NCBI RefSeq assembly: GCF_008764245.1
Contig: NZ_VTQV01000014.1
Coordinates: 24,056 to 88,055 of the forward strand
DNA length: 64,000 nt
DNA from: Bacillus subtilis
GTDB taxonomy: Bacteria; Bacillota; Bacilli; Bacillales; Bacillaceae_C
Direction: 5' to 3'
Numbering within the stretch: position 1 is the first letter of the stretch; the number at the start of each line of letters is the position of its first letter. The notes beneath the pieces were generated by a model that saw only the letters and a program-made list of their open reading frames with translations, was not told the DNA's origin and did not search any database. This document shows, one piece after another, positions 53,248 to 62,375 of this stretch. The translations under genes and the position numbers were made by a program.

Positions 53248-54159
53248 ATGAAATCCAAAATGAAAAAATTCCTTGTTTTATTACTAGCATTGGGGTGTTT
53301 GCTTTATACAGCAAGTCCAGTGCTAGCTGCAAATGATGAGGAGGAAATGATTGATGAGAAACTTGGACTTCCTATTGTTGTTTATGGTGAAACACTAACT
53401 GATTCCCAAAAAGAGGAAGTAAGAAAGATTTTGAATGTGAAAAATCCCGAAAATGTCGAGGAAATCATTGTCACAGCAGATGATTTGGCTCGTTTGATCG
53501 ATGGTAATCCGAATTCAAGAATGTTTTCCTCTGCGAAAATCACGTTACAAGATAAAGGAAAAGGTTTAGTCATTAAAAGGGTAACTCCAGAAAATATTAC
53601 AGAAGTAACGGAAGAAATGTATGCGAATGCGATGCTCACAGCAGGTGTGGAAAATGCGATTGTGGAAGTCGCCTCTCCTGTGAAGGTTACAGGGCACTCT
53701 GCATTGGTTGGGATTTATAAGGCTTATGAATCTCGTGGACAAACATTGGACAAAGGAAGAATGGAAGTAGCGAATGAAGAGCTCGATATCGCCACTGAGC
53801 TTGCGGATAAAGAAGGGTTAAATGATGAAAAAGTCGGTGAACTTTTAACCGAAATTAAAAAACAAATCGCTGAGCAAAATCCGGTAACAAAAGAAGAAGT
53901 AGAGCAAATTGTCGAAGAGCAATTAAGTAAAATGGAAATTCAATTAAGTCCAGAAGATCGGCAATTACTCATCGATTTATTCGAAAAAATGCGTTCCTTA
54001 GACATTGACTTTGGAAATGTGAAACAGCAACTAGAAGATATTTCAAAGGATATTAAAAATAAACTTCAAGATGTTGTCGGAGATGAAGGTTTCTGGGATA
54101 GTGTTAGCAAGTTTTTTAAAAATTTATTTGAATCTATTGCTAATTTTTTCAAGGGTTAA
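53248..54159 (+). CDS. Secreted DUF1002 protein, YpuA-like
   Basis: The 303-residue protein has a signal peptide cleaved near SPVLAA (about residue 28) and matches the DUF1002 family: a PIVVYGETLTDSQKEEVRK block, VEEIIVTADDLARLI and VEVASPVKVTGHSALVGIYK. Function is unknown in B. subtilis (YpuA). The C-terminal 100 residues include two coiled-coil or amphipathic stretches and end with FFKNLFESIANFFKG. GAGGGAA precedes the ATG. It follows the YlbL-like protease closely, perhaps as a related cell-envelope function. Confidence 0.85.
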   Translation: MKSKMKKFLVLLLALGCLLYTASPVLAANDEEEMIDEKLGLPIVVYGETLTDSQKEEVRKILNVKNPENVEEIIVTADDLARLIDGNPNSRMFSSAKITLQDKGKGLVIKRVTPENITEVTEEMYANAMLTAGVENAIVEVASPVKVTGHSALVGIYKAYESRGQTLDKGRMEVANEELDIATELADKEGLNDEKVGELLTEIKKQIAEQNPVTKEEVEQIVEEQLSKMEIQLSPEDRQLLIDLFEKMRSLDIDFGNVKQQLEDISKDIKNKLQDVVGDEGFWDSVSKFFKNLFESIANFFKG

Positions 54160-54162
54160 TGG

Positions 54163-54197
54163 AAAAGGTGGTCTCTACTAGGACCACCTCCTTTTTT
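54163..54197. terminator. Bidirectional terminator between DUF1002 and DUF1646 genes
   Basis: AAAAGGTGGTC pairs with GACCACCTCC around an 8-base loop, followed by TTTTTT; A-run on the left serves the opposite gene. Confidence 0.9.
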
Positions 54198-55221
54198 ACC
54201 CAAAAATTAAAATGATAATAAAATAAACAAGCATGGCGGCCAGTCCAATTGGAACACCGAAGCGGGCCCATTCGCGGCTTGTAATATTAAGTTTTCCCGC
54301 AGAGATAATATTCGGGATGTTTCCAGGAATGAGCATGCCGCCACTAATCATCAGCCCAAGCAAAATCGCTTTAATCGTTGGGGCTTCCATAAGCGGACTA
54401 ATTTCTGCCGCGGCTAATGTAGCATTATCTAGGACAGCTGAAATCATATTAATCCAATAAAGCAATAGTGGGCTAAGTCCGAGTAAATATTTTTCAATAA
54501 AAGGCTCAAATCCAGCTCCAAGTAGAGTAAGGCCCATGACAAAAAGATAAATTTTTATAGCACGGATAATGATTTCTCCATAGCTTTCTGGCTCGAGAGA
54601 ACTAGAAAGGCCAGTTTGATCTTTCTGTGGCTTGACTAACACAGCTGCAAGAATTCCAAAGATCAATACAGCTGGAATGACATCAGATCCAATCAAACGC
54701 ATCAAGAAAAAGAAACCCTCACCAAGCTTGCTTGTCGCAATGGTGGATAAAGGTTCTCCTAACGGAGTTAAGGCGGATCCTAATCCTATGGAGAAGCAGG
54801 CTAATACAACAAAACGAATTTCCGATTGGCGGTCAAGTCGGAGTACACTCACGATCACGACGAGTACGATAGCGGCTATGATCGCTGTAATGATACTTGA
54901 GACTAATCCAAGAATGATCACAACAAGAGCTAAAAATAGTCGGCTTGGAATAGCTCTATTTAATCCTAAAATGCCCTTTTCAATCGGCGTCTGTAACCAA
55001 CGGAACAATAACCCTGCAATTAAAACGGCCAAAGTAATATGTATCGGATCTTCTAAAGCCTTGAAAAATAAAGACCGATCAAGAACTTGACTTGTAAATG
55101 CAGCAGCTAGTCCCATTAAAAATAAAAAAGCCTCAAGATTTTCTTCAACGGTTTTCACAGTAAATGGTAAAAGCAAAACAAGAATTAATACAACAGTTAA
55201 ACCAATAATGGTCACATTCAT
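54196..55221 (-). CDS. DUF1646 family transporter
   Basis: The 341-residue membrane protein has about ten hydrophobic segments and the DUF1646 motifs SIGLGSALTPLGEPLSTIA and LDNATLAAAEISPLM, which place it near the ion-transporter (NhaD/ArsB-like) superfamily. The transported ion is unsettled; some family members are preceded by the DUF1646 RNA motif, but only 40 bases separate this gene from the ATPase gene upstream, with no room for it. The end of the frame lies in the terminator. It may be co-transcribed with the ATPase. Confidence 0.85.
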   Translation of the reverse strand: MNVTIIGLTVVLILVLLLPFTVKTVEENLEAFLFLMGLAAAFTSQVLDRSLFFKALEDPIHITLAVLIAGLLFRWLQTPIEKGILGLNRAIPSRLFLALVVIILGLVSSIITAIIAAIVLVVIVSVLRLDRQSEIRFVVLACFSIGLGSALTPLGEPLSTIATSKLGEGFFFLMRLIGSDVIPAVLIFGILAAVLVKPQKDQTGLSSSLEPESYGEIIIRAIKIYLFVMGLTLLGAGFEPFIEKYLLGLSPLLLYWINMISAVLDNATLAAAEISPLMEAPTIKAILLGLMISGGMLIPGNIPNIISAGKLNITSREWARFGVPIGLAAMLVYFIIILIFG

Positions 55222-55261
55222 ACTTCATAACCTTCTTTCGACAAAATTCAGGTGGTGCCAC

Positions 55262-56017
55262 CTATAAAAACAAATGATGTAAAAGCCTATCTTTATCCTC
55301 AAAAAATTGTTTGAATAAAAGATAGTGATTCGTTTCTTCTAAGGTTGTTTCTTTGATTCCATCCTCGGAAAATTCATAAATCGTAGCGTGAGGATAAGCC
55401 ATCAGTAAAGGAGAATGAGTGGCAATGATAAATTGGGAATCTTGTTCCACAAGCTCATGCATACGCGCTAACATGGATAATTGCCGTAAAGGGGATAAGG
55501 CGGCTTCGGGTTCATCTAAAAGATAAATGCCTTGTCCTCGAAAACGGTTTAAAAATGTCGCGAAAAAGGATTCTCCATGAGATTGTTCATGTAGAGAAAC
55601 ACCACCAAACTGATCGATAATTTTTCTTCCACCTAGTGGCTCGCTGTCCAATTCCTCGATATTAGAAGCGACGTTATAATAGGTTTCGGCTCTCAGGAAA
55701 AATCCATCCTTTGGTTTGTACGCGCCTTTGCTCAAACGTAAATATTGTTCAAGTGGTGAATGGGAATCATAAGTGGAGAAATTGAAATTAAAACTCCCAC
55801 CTTCAGGATTAAATCCATACGCAATCGCTATCGCCTCTAATAAAGTTGACTTCCCTATCCCATTCTCGCCAATGAGATAAGTGACCTGTGGATGAAAAGT
55901 AAGTTCATCTAATGCTTGTACAACAGGTAAATCAAAAGGATATGTAGATAAAGATGGAATCCGGTCATTAAGAATCTTGATTCTTTTTATATACTGCATC
56001 GATTCATTTAATAGCAT
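55262..56017 (-). CDS. AAA/ABC-type ATPase with unknown role
   Basis: The 251-residue soluble ATPase has Walker A GENGIGKSTLLEAI near residue 50, ABC-signature-like SHGES, Walker B YLLDEPEAALSP and switch His in THSPLLMAYP. It belongs to the predicted ATPase group (COG3910-like) related to RecF/OLD-type P-loop proteins and lacks a TOPRIM domain. ATG 56017 follows AGGAGAGGG. It is divergent from the NERD-nuclease gene and precedes the DUF1646 transporter. Some members of this class act in defence or toxin systems, but nothing here proves it. Confidence 0.75.
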   Translation of the reverse strand: MLLNESMQYIKRIKILNDRIPSLSTYPFDLPVVQALDELTFHPQVTYLIGENGIGKSTLLEAIAIAYGFNPEGGSFNFNFSTYDSHSPLEQYLRLSKGAYKPKDGFFLRAETYYNVASNIEELDSEPLGGRKIIDQFGGVSLHEQSHGESFFATFLNRFRGQGIYLLDEPEAALSPLRQLSMLARMHELVEQDSQFIIATHSPLLMAYPHATIYEFSEDGIKETTLEETNHYLLFKQFFEDKDRLLHHLFL

Positions 56018-56108
56018 ATTACCCTCTCCTGGGTTAAAAATTCTCCTTTTCACTATTTTAACGAAAGTGAAGGGGGATTGTCATCTTTGCAGAAATAAAA
56101 AAAACACG

Positions 56109-56202
56109 GCCCGATTATTGGTATTCTTCGCCCGATTAGGGGGAAGGTTGGCCCGATAGTCTTCAACTTCCGCCCGATTACGTCCACGCTCGGCCCAATC
56201 TT
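56109..56202. repeat. 21-bp-period GCCCGATT array 1
   Basis: GCCCGATT-like boxes start at 56109, 56130, 56151, 56172 and 56193, spaced by exactly 21 bases; the 13 bases between boxes vary. Its first three units are repeated at 57297-57359 with only four changes in 63 bases, after the NERD gene. A short minus-strand frame with repeated IGP/IGR comes from the repeat and is not taken as a gene. Confidence 0.85.
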
Positions 56203-56289
56203 TGGAAATTTCGTTTCTAAAATAAAGGACTTCTCCACTTTTTGTCGAAGTAGGACATGGTAAATAAATATCTTAAAGAAGGTGGTATT

Positions 56290-57285
56290 TTGAGTAGAAT
56301 TAAAAAGAAAAGAGGAGTTTCGATTGAAAAAGAAAAACTTACGTCTTTATTGCGGCGATTGCTAAAAAGTCATCCTAGTTGGTATCAAGTGGAAGCCCAG
56401 TTGGCTCGTTGCAATGCAGGTATTTATGGTGAGCAGTCACTTGATTATTACCTTTCTCATATCCCTCATGAAGAACTTTTTATTTTTCAAAGTCTTCGTT
56501 TACCTCTGCCAGATGGTTCCTACTACCAGATTGACTTTTTGCTTTTATCTCCTGAAACGATTCTTCTTTTAGAAGCTAAAAATTTAAAAGGTCGCATTTT
56601 AATTGAAGAAAATCAATTGATAAGAGAGTTGCCGGAAATCACGGAATCATTTTCTAACCCCATTCAACAAGTAAGTAACCAGCTCTTTCATTTAATGAGA
56701 TTACTTCGCAGTTTTTCTTTTCCGATTCCTCCGACTGCTTCAATTGTGGTATTCACCCATCAATCATCCATTATTTTACCTAATCCCAATTATCCCGCTG
56801 TTGCAAAACAGGTTATTCGCCCGGATGCCATTAGACAAAGGGTCGACAATTTTTATCGACAGCATCCAAAAAGAATCTTTACCAGGAAAGACATGCTTCA
56901 ACTATCACAGTTGCTAATAAACCTCCATACACCAGACAATCCTGACGTTATGAAGAAATATAAAGTGGATAAAGCTGAGCTCTTATCGGGGGTATATTGT
57001 GAGGGGTGCAAAAGCTTTTCTATTGTGAAAAAAAGGGTATGGATCTGTCAAAGGTGTCAAAAAGTAGATGATACCGCCCCAATTCATGCGTTAATTGATT
57101 ATTATTACTTAGTTGGATCTGAAATTACAAATCGGGAATGTCGGGAATTTTTGCGGATACCATCTAGCTCCGTTGTTAAAAAGTTTCTCTCCGAACTAAA
57201 CCTCAAGGTCATAGGTAAAGGTAGAACGACAAGATATCTACTTTGTATTAAAACTTTGAGGAATAAGTTGCTACGGCCCTATTAA
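56290..57285 (+). CDS. NERD-domain nuclease-related protein
   Basis: The 331-residue protein has an N-terminal NERD domain: NAGIYGEQSLDYYLSHIP, then IDFLLLSPETILLLEAKNLK, where D, E and K fit a PD-(D/E)XK nuclease centre. A zinc ribbon CEGCKSFSI...CQRC follows near residue 240, and a helix-turn-helix-like C-terminus. TTG 56290 is preferred, five bases after GAAGGTGGT. NERD proteins are thought to act on nucleic acids, some in defence. It is flanked by two near-identical 21-bp-period arrays and is divergent from the ATPase gene. Function is inferred only. Confidence 0.8.
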   Translation: MSRIKKKRGVSIEKEKLTSLLRRLLKSHPSWYQVEAQLARCNAGIYGEQSLDYYLSHIPHEELFIFQSLRLPLPDGSYYQIDFLLLSPETILLLEAKNLKGRILIEENQLIRELPEITESFSNPIQQVSNQLFHLMRLLRSFSFPIPPTASIVVFTHQSSIILPNPNYPAVAKQVIRPDAIRQRVDNFYRQHPKRIFTRKDMLQLSQLLINLHTPDNPDVMKKYKVDKAELLSGVYCEGCKSFSIVKKRVWICQRCQKVDDTAPIHALIDYYYLVGSEITNRECREFLRIPSSSVVKKFLSELNLKVIGKGRTTRYLLCIKTLRNKLLRPY

Positions 57286-57389
57286 GTGTGAATCCGGCCC
57301 GATTATTGGTATTCTTCGCCCAATTAGGGGTAAGGTTGGCCCGATAATCCTCAACTTCCGCCCGATTCTCTTCAATTTTGGGCCCGATT
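57276..57389. repeat. 21-bp-period GCCCGATT array 2
   Basis: Boxes start at 57276 (GCCCTATT, inside the end of the NERD gene), 57297, 57318, 57339, 57360 and 57382; spacing is 21 bases except the last, 22. Unit order and intervening bases follow array 1 closely. The two arrays lie 1,188 bases apart in direct orientation around the NERD gene. Confidence 0.85.
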
Positions 57390-57476
57390 AACATTCGCTA
57401 AAGACAAAGTTAGAGCATGGATAAGGCAAAAAAGAATACTATGAAGATAGGAGCAATAAACAAAGGAGTGCACAGA

Positions 57477-58406
57477 ATGGAAATAAGAAAGCGATTGGGA
57501 GTGGGAGATAAAATCGGTCTGACGGCTCCAGCTGGCCCAACAGATGAAGGAAAATTAAATAAGGGGATTGCTGTTTTAAAAAATCTTGGTTTCCAAGTAA
57601 AAGTGGGATTGACTTGTTATCAAAATGAGGGTGGCTATTTGGCAGGTCCTGCCATCATGCGTGCGAATGAACTGAATCAGATGTTTGCCGATCCCAACAT
57701 TGACGCGATATTTTGTTTGCGAGGTGGGTATGGAGCCATGCAAATCCTTCCTTTTCTTGACTTCGATATGATTGCCAATCATCCAAAAATGCTAATTGGT
57801 TATAGTGACATCACAGCCTTACATATTGCTTTACAACAGAAAAGTGATCTTGTGACCATTCATGGTCCCATGCCTGCATCAGATCTGATTTCCGCATCTG
57901 ACTTTACAATTCAATCGTTGCTCTCGGTTTTAACAAACGCCCATTCTAGTGGAAGAATAGAAAATCCTCCTGGAGAAATTATGGAATGCCTTGTACCTGG
58001 AAAGGCGGAAGGAATCTTAACAGGAGGAAATTTAGCTCTTATCACCAGCTTGCTAGGTACGCCCTTTGAAATCAATACCAAAGGGAAAATCTTATTTTTA
58101 GAAGATGTAGGGGAAGAGCCTTATCGAATTGATCGAATGCTGACACAGTTAGCTTTAGCCGGAAAGTTTGATGAGACGGAAGGAATTCTATTAGGGAGCT
58201 GGACTGATTGCCAATCGAGCAACCTGAACAGTTTTCAAGTAAAAGATGTATTTCGAAGAATTATTGCTCCATTTGGAAAGCCAACAGTAATGAATGTAAG
58301 GGCGGGACATTGTGAACCTGCGATTACTTTGCCTTTTGGGGTACCTGTCTTGTTACAAGCAGAAGAAGGAAAGCTTTCTTATTTCAATCCACAATCTTGG
58401 TTATGA
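57477..58406 (+). CDS. LD-carboxypeptidase (peptidase S66 family)
   Basis: The 309-residue Ser-Glu-His hydrolase of the LdcA/MccF family has GDKIGLTAPAGP near the N-terminus, the nucleophile Ser in LIGYSDITALH, the strand FCLRGGYGAMQIL and a C-terminal VRAGHCEPAITLPFG with the catalytic His. LdcA trims the terminal D-alanine of tetrapeptides in peptidoglycan recycling; MccF instead cleaves microcin C. ATG 57477 is after AAAGGAGTG. Without a signal peptide it acts in the cytoplasm. Peptidoglycan recycling is the more likely role. Confidence 0.88.
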   Translation: MEIRKRLGVGDKIGLTAPAGPTDEGKLNKGIAVLKNLGFQVKVGLTCYQNEGGYLAGPAIMRANELNQMFADPNIDAIFCLRGGYGAMQILPFLDFDMIANHPKMLIGYSDITALHIALQQKSDLVTIHGPMPASDLISASDFTIQSLLSVLTNAHSSGRIENPPGEIMECLVPGKAEGILTGGNLALITSLLGTPFEINTKGKILFLEDVGEEPYRIDRMLTQLALAGKFDETEGILLGSWTDCQSSNLNSFQVKDVFRRIIAPFGKPTVMNVRAGHCEPAITLPFGVPVLLQAEEGKLSYFNPQSWL

Positions 58407-58467
58407 ATCCGAAAATGTGGGAATATATTATGGAGGATCTATACCTGCTTAGGAAAGGAGTCATTTG

Positions 58468-59853
58468 ATGAATACCTTGTGGGTGATTGCCAATATTATC
58501 CTATTCCTACTTTTAATAGGGCTTTTATTTTATATGCAAAAGAAGCATCTTTCTTTTTCAAAACGTGTTTTTTCTGCATTAGGCCTAGGGATTGTTCTTG
58601 GACTTTATATTCACCTTGTATTTGGGACAGATTCGAATGTGACAAAGCATTCGATTGAATGGTTTGATATTGTAGGTAGTGGTTATATATCTTTTCTGAA
58701 AATGATTGTCATGCCGCTTGTGTTTATTTCGATTGTGTCAGCTTTTACAAAATTAAAGCTAACAAGTAACTTGGGAAAAATTAGCGCCTTAGTGATTGGA
58801 ATTTTAATTGGGACAACGGCGATTGCGGCAGCGATTGGAATTGTAACATCATTAGGGTTTAACTTGGAAGGCATTGAGCTTGAGGCTGGGGAGGCAGAAT
58901 CGGAAAGAAATACACAGTTAGAACAAACGGTGGGAGACGTAGAAGATATGACGATCCCACAACAAATTATTAGCTTATTCCCACAGAATCCATTTATGGA
59001 GTTAACAGGAGCAAGACCCACTTCTACGATTGCAGTGGTGATATTTGCCGCTATTATCGGAATAGCTTATTTGGGTGTAAGAAGAAAAGAGCCGGAGCAC
59101 GGTGAATTTTTCGCAAAGATTATTGAAACGATTTACACGATTGTGATGAGGATGGTTACCCTGATCCTTCGTTTAACACCGTATGGGGTTTTAGCTTTGA
59201 TGGCAAAAGTAACCGCAACAAGTGATTATTCAGCGATTGTCAAACTAGGTAAATTTGTGGTTGCCTCTTATGTGGCGATCATTGTGATGTTTATTGTACA
59301 CATGCTTTTACTCTTATTAGTTGGCAAGAATCCCATTACCTATATTAAAAAGGTGATGCCGGTTTTAACATTCGCCTTTACTTCTCGTTCAAGTGCCGGG
59401 ACATTACCTTTAAACATTAAGACACAAAATCAAGCATTAGGTGTCTCGGAAGGGATCGCTAATTTTGCCGGTTCCTTTGGATTATCGATCGGACAAAATG
59501 GTTGTGCGGGTATTTATCCTGCTATGTTAGCCATCATGGTTGCCCCTACAGCAGGCGTTAATCCCCTTGACCCTGTATTTATCGGGACATTGATTTTGAT
59601 TGTAGCGATCAGTTCATTTGGAGTAGCCGGAGTAGGGGGAGGAGCCACATTTGCTGCGTTACTTGTTCTCTCGGCTATGGATTTACCAATTGGAATCGTC
59701 GGTCTCTTAATTTCGGTTGAGCCCTTAATTGACATGGGAAGAACTGCCTTAAATGTAAGTGGAAGTATGACGGCAGGAGTACTGACAGGAAAAATGACCG
59801 GCGAATTAGACGAAGATGTCTATAATCAACCAAAACAAAGTTTGCAAATATAA
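58468..59853 (+). CDS. tcyP: L-cystine symporter TcyP
   Basis: The 461-residue sodium/proton-coupled transporter belongs to the DAACS family and closely matches TcyP: FVFGTDSN near residue 50, FLKMIVMPLVFISIVSAFTK, TSRSSAGTLPLNIKTQ (the serine-rich re-entrant loop), IGQNGCAGIYPAMLA and the MGRTALNVSGSM helix. ATG 58468 is 7 bases after AAAGGAG. The length equals the 463 residues of B. subtilis TcyP. It imports cystine; the gene stands alone and ends at a terminator. Confidence 0.92.
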   Translation: MNTLWVIANIILFLLLIGLLFYMQKKHLSFSKRVFSALGLGIVLGLYIHLVFGTDSNVTKHSIEWFDIVGSGYISFLKMIVMPLVFISIVSAFTKLKLTSNLGKISALVIGILIGTTAIAAAIGIVTSLGFNLEGIELEAGEAESERNTQLEQTVGDVEDMTIPQQIISLFPQNPFMELTGARPTSTIAVVIFAAIIGIAYLGVRRKEPEHGEFFAKIIETIYTIVMRMVTLILRLTPYGVLALMAKVTATSDYSAIVKLGKFVVASYVAIIVMFIVHMLLLLLVGKNPITYIKKVMPVLTFAFTSRSSAGTLPLNIKTQNQALGVSEGIANFAGSFGLSIGQNGCAGIYPAMLAIMVAPTAGVNPLDPVFIGTLILIVAISSFGVAGVGGGATFAALLVLSAMDLPIGIVGLLISVEPLIDMGRTALNVSGSMTAGVLTGKMTGELDEDVYNQPKQSLQI

Positions 59854-59898
59854 AAAATCCCTGGATTCTCAAAGATGAGACATCCGGGGATTTTTTTA
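59853..59898. terminator. Terminator between tcyP and the BrkB-family gene
   Basis: AAATCCCTGGAT pairs with ATCCGGGGATTT around a 15-base loop and is followed by a run of seven T; the left A run lets it also serve the opposite strand. Confidence 0.85.
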
Positions 59899-59909
59899 TT
59901 ACAATAAGC

Positions 59910-60707
59910 TTATGCATGTTTATCGATCCAAGAGGCATTGATGAGGCCGCCTATTAACAGCACAGCAGCGGTAAAATAAAACCAAATCATTAGGACAATC
60001 ATATTGGCCATATAGCCATAAAGCTTTGTATAACTGGCGAAATAGCTGACATAATAGGTAAAGCCAATCGTGACAGTTTGCCATCCAATAGTGGAGAAAA
60101 TGGCCCCGGGTAGAGCATGAGAAAAACGAATTTTAGAACTCGGCACGGTCTTATATAAAAGGAGAAAAAAGAATAGTAAATAGATGGAACCAATTCCCCA
60201 TTTCACAACTGCCCACCAGTGGTAAAATGCTGATGGTAGGTGGGCAACCAAGAAGACTCGGCTGATTTCTTCTCCAATTGGGATCAATAGAGAAACAGTT
60301 AAGGTGATCATCAACCCTGCCGTTAAAATCAGGTCTTTTCCTAAGGCTAGGAAGAAAGATTCCTCGCGGATTACACGATAGGCCTCATTCATCGAGCGAA
60401 CAAGCGCCTGAACAGCCATAGAAGCGATCCAAAAAGCTGCAAGTAAGCTAAAAGAAGCGAGTTTTGTCTGATTTCTACCGACAATGCCCATGATGTTATC
60501 TTCAATTAAACTGAAGCTACCTTTTGGAATATAAGGTTCTAATATAGTGAGCACATCTTCCGACTGGACAGGGAGCAGGCTAATAATGGCAAAAGAAAAT
60601 ACCAAAAACGGGAAAATGGCCAACATAAAATAATACGCCATTAACGCTGATTCATCATGGAACCGCTCTAAGAAAAATCGCTTAAATACATTTAAAACCA
60701 CATTCAT
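59910..60707 (-). CDS. YihY/BrkB-family membrane protein
   Basis: The 265-residue protein has about six transmembrane helices and the YihY/BrkB pattern: an N-terminal FHDESALMAYYFMLAIFPFL, a PYIPKGSFSLIEDNIMGIV segment, LAAFWIASMAVQALVRSMNEAY and a C-terminal MIWFYFTAAVLLIGGLINAS. It is not an RNase, as once thought for RbN. Function is unknown, possibly lipid or ion transport. The start is either ATG 60707 or GTG 60713, with only a weak site (AGAGGA) before them. The end of the gene adjoins the tcyP terminator. Confidence 0.85.
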   Translation of the reverse strand: MNVVLNVFKRFFLERFHDESALMAYYFMLAIFPFLVFSFAIISLLPVQSEDVLTILEPYIPKGSFSLIEDNIMGIVGRNQTKLASFSLLAAFWIASMAVQALVRSMNEAYRVIREESFFLALGKDLILTAGLMITLTVSLLIPIGEEISRVFLVAHLPSAFYHWWAVVKWGIGSIYLLFFFLLLYKTVPSSKIRFSHALPGAIFSTIGWQTVTIGFTYYVSYFASYTKLYGYMANMIVLMIWFYFTAAVLLIGGLINASWIDKHA

Positions 60708-60874
60708 TTCCACTCATTCCTCTGTTCATATCTCCTATTAGCTTTAGCTATTAAAGAAGATTCAAAACATTGGAGGGAAAAAAAGAGGTTTCTGCAGATG
60801 ATAAGGATCAAGTAATTTTAAGCGATAGTATGGGAATCATGGTCGAGAAGAAAATTCAAGATATAAAGGGCGAA

Positions 60875-61117
60875 TTATTTTTCTTGAAAGTAAAATCCGA
60901 TAATATCGCCTTTGCCGCCATACCATTTATCTGCTATTTCATCTGTGCGACAGGTAAAAAGGTCTTTTGCAAATTCCCACTCCTTTGCATTTTTAAAAAA
61001 GGAATCTAGTTCAAGTATCGTTTCCTGCAAATTCTTATCTCCCTGATGAATAGCGATCATAGATGTTTGAATGAGTACTCTTCCTAATTGCTGTGCATCA
61101 AGTTCGGTTATTTTCAT
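60875..61117 (-). CDS. Small protein of unknown function
   Basis: An 80-residue acidic soluble protein (MKITELDAQQLGRVLIQTSM start) with AAGGAGAG 7 bases before the ATG. It has no signal peptide or membrane segment and I recognise no family; the FTCRTDEIADKWYGG section and its helix-rich makeup suggest a small folded protein. It is transcribed in the same direction as the BrkB-family gene, which begins 168 bases on. The overlapping plus-strand frame at 60770 lacks a good site. Confidence 0.6.
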   Translation of the reverse strand: MKITELDAQQLGRVLIQTSMIAIHQGDKNLQETILELDSFFKNAKEWEFAKDLFTCRTDEIADKWYGGKGDIIGFYFQEK

Positions 61118-61216
61118 TATATTCTCTCCTTGCTTGTGTACGGCATAGCAACACTGTAGTGATCATCATGATCTTTATAACTCGGTTAACCTAAAATGGA
61201 GAATATAAGCTTCTGA

Positions 61217-62197
61217 TTAAGGATTTACTCGTAACACAATCTTTCCTGCATTTCGATTTTGTTCCATATGGGCATGGGCCTGATTGGCGTCTTTCCAATC
61301 CCAAGTAGAATCTAGGATCGGTTGCATGTCTCCAGAGGCAAATTTATCTAATGCGAAGCTGGAAAAGTCTTGTGTTAATTGGCTTTTCTTTTCCGGCGTC
61401 TGTGTTCGTAAAGCTGTCCCAATGATTTGAATTCTTTTTGATAAGAGCTTCCCAAGGTCAACCTCTTTAACCTTTGCGCCTCCCATTGTTCCAATAATTA
61501 TGAGTTTACCATCGAATTGTAAAGAGCGAATATTTTCTTCCCAATAGCTTGCCCCGATGAAATCAAGAATGAGATGAACACCTTGGCCATCTGTAGCGTC
61601 CTCTACTTTTTGCGAAAATGGTCCCGCTTTATAATCAATCGCATAATCAGCTCCTAAAGAAAGACATAGCTCTCTTTTTTCGGGTGTTCCCGCTGTTACA
61701 ATAATTTTGGCTCCTATTTCTTTAGCTAGTTGAATAGCAGCTGTTCCTACCCCGCTTGCCCCAGCATGAATCAGAATCGTTTGCCCAGGTTGCAAGTCTC
61801 CTAGCCAAAACATATTTAAATAAGCAGTGAGGAAAACTTCAGGGATGGCGGCCGCTTGTTCGAAGGAAAGTTGTTCGGGAATACGCATACCCATATCGGC
61901 GGGGATGGAAACATATTCGGCATAGCCTCCCCCAGGAAGTAGAGCACAAACACGATCCCCTTTTTTCCAACCAGTAACTTTAGCCCCAAGCTCCTCGACA
62001 ATGCCGCTCATTTCAAGGCCTAAAATCGGGGAAGCCCCTAATGGTGGTGGATACAAACCCCGTTTTTGTAATAAATCAGCTCGGTTTAAAGCAGTGGCCT
62101 TTACTTTGACAAGCATTTCATTGGGGCCAATTGTCGGTTTTTCAAAATCCCCAATATATAATGATTGATCTTTCTCTTCAACTAAAATTGCTCTCAC
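61217..62197 (-). CDS. Zinc-free NAD(P)H:quinone oxidoreductase (PIG3/QOR family)
   Basis: The 326-residue medium-chain dehydrogenase/reductase has ALNRADLLQKRGLYPPPLG, PILGLEMSGIVEELGAKVTG, GDRVCALLPGGGYAEYVSIP and the NADPH-binding LIHAGASGVGTAAIQLAKEI near residue 142. The cysteine zinc ligands of alcohol dehydrogenases are absent, as expected for the QOR/PIG3 branch, which reduces quinones. GTG 62197 is set 5 bases after GAGGTGA. It is a single-gene unit. Confidence 0.9.
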   Translation of the reverse strand: MRAILVEEKDQSLYIGDFEKPTIGPNEMLVKVKATALNRADLLQKRGLYPPPLGASPILGLEMSGIVEELGAKVTGWKKGDRVCALLPGGGYAEYVSIPADMGMRIPEQLSFEQAAAIPEVFLTAYLNMFWLGDLQPGQTILIHAGASGVGTAAIQLAKEIGAKIIVTAGTPEKRELCLSLGADYAIDYKAGPFSQKVEDATDGQGVHLILDFIGASYWEENIRSLQFDGKLIIIGTMGGAKVKEVDLGKLLSKRIQIIGTALRTQTPEKKSQLTQDFSSFALDKFASGDMQPILDSTWDWKDANQAHAHMEQNRNAGKIVLRVNP

Positions 62198-62375
62198 ATG
62201 ATCACCTCTATCAACATTTTTATCTTAATTATTCAAAAATAAGCCTTATCTATGTTATCGTATAAGAATAAATCTTTTCTTACAAATGTTTGATCTTTGT
62301 TAAAATTGTTCTATTAAAATGGGTTGCAAGTGGAGTCAGCTTGCATTTTTCTATAAAGAAAGAGGTTTTGTTGGG

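Noticed and set aside
53382..53639. Minus-strand frame inside the DUF1002 gene
   Set aside because: The plus-strand gene has a signal peptide and family match; the opposite frame is a codon-bias shadow.
54196..55261. DUF1646 RNA motif upstream of the DUF1646 gene
   Set aside because: Only 40 bases separate this gene from the upstream ATPase gene, and they contain just a short GGTGGTGCCACC palindrome.
56053..56238. 61-codon minus-strand frame with repeated IGP/IGR heptads
   Set aside because: The heptad comes from the 21-base repeat period; in the second array the 22-base unit breaks the frame, so selection is not on a peptide.
60770..61009. 79-codon plus-strand frame opposite the small minus-strand gene
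   Set aside because: It overlaps the 80-residue minus-strand ORF, which has a much better ribosome site, and its second half has a composition like reverse-strand coding DNA.
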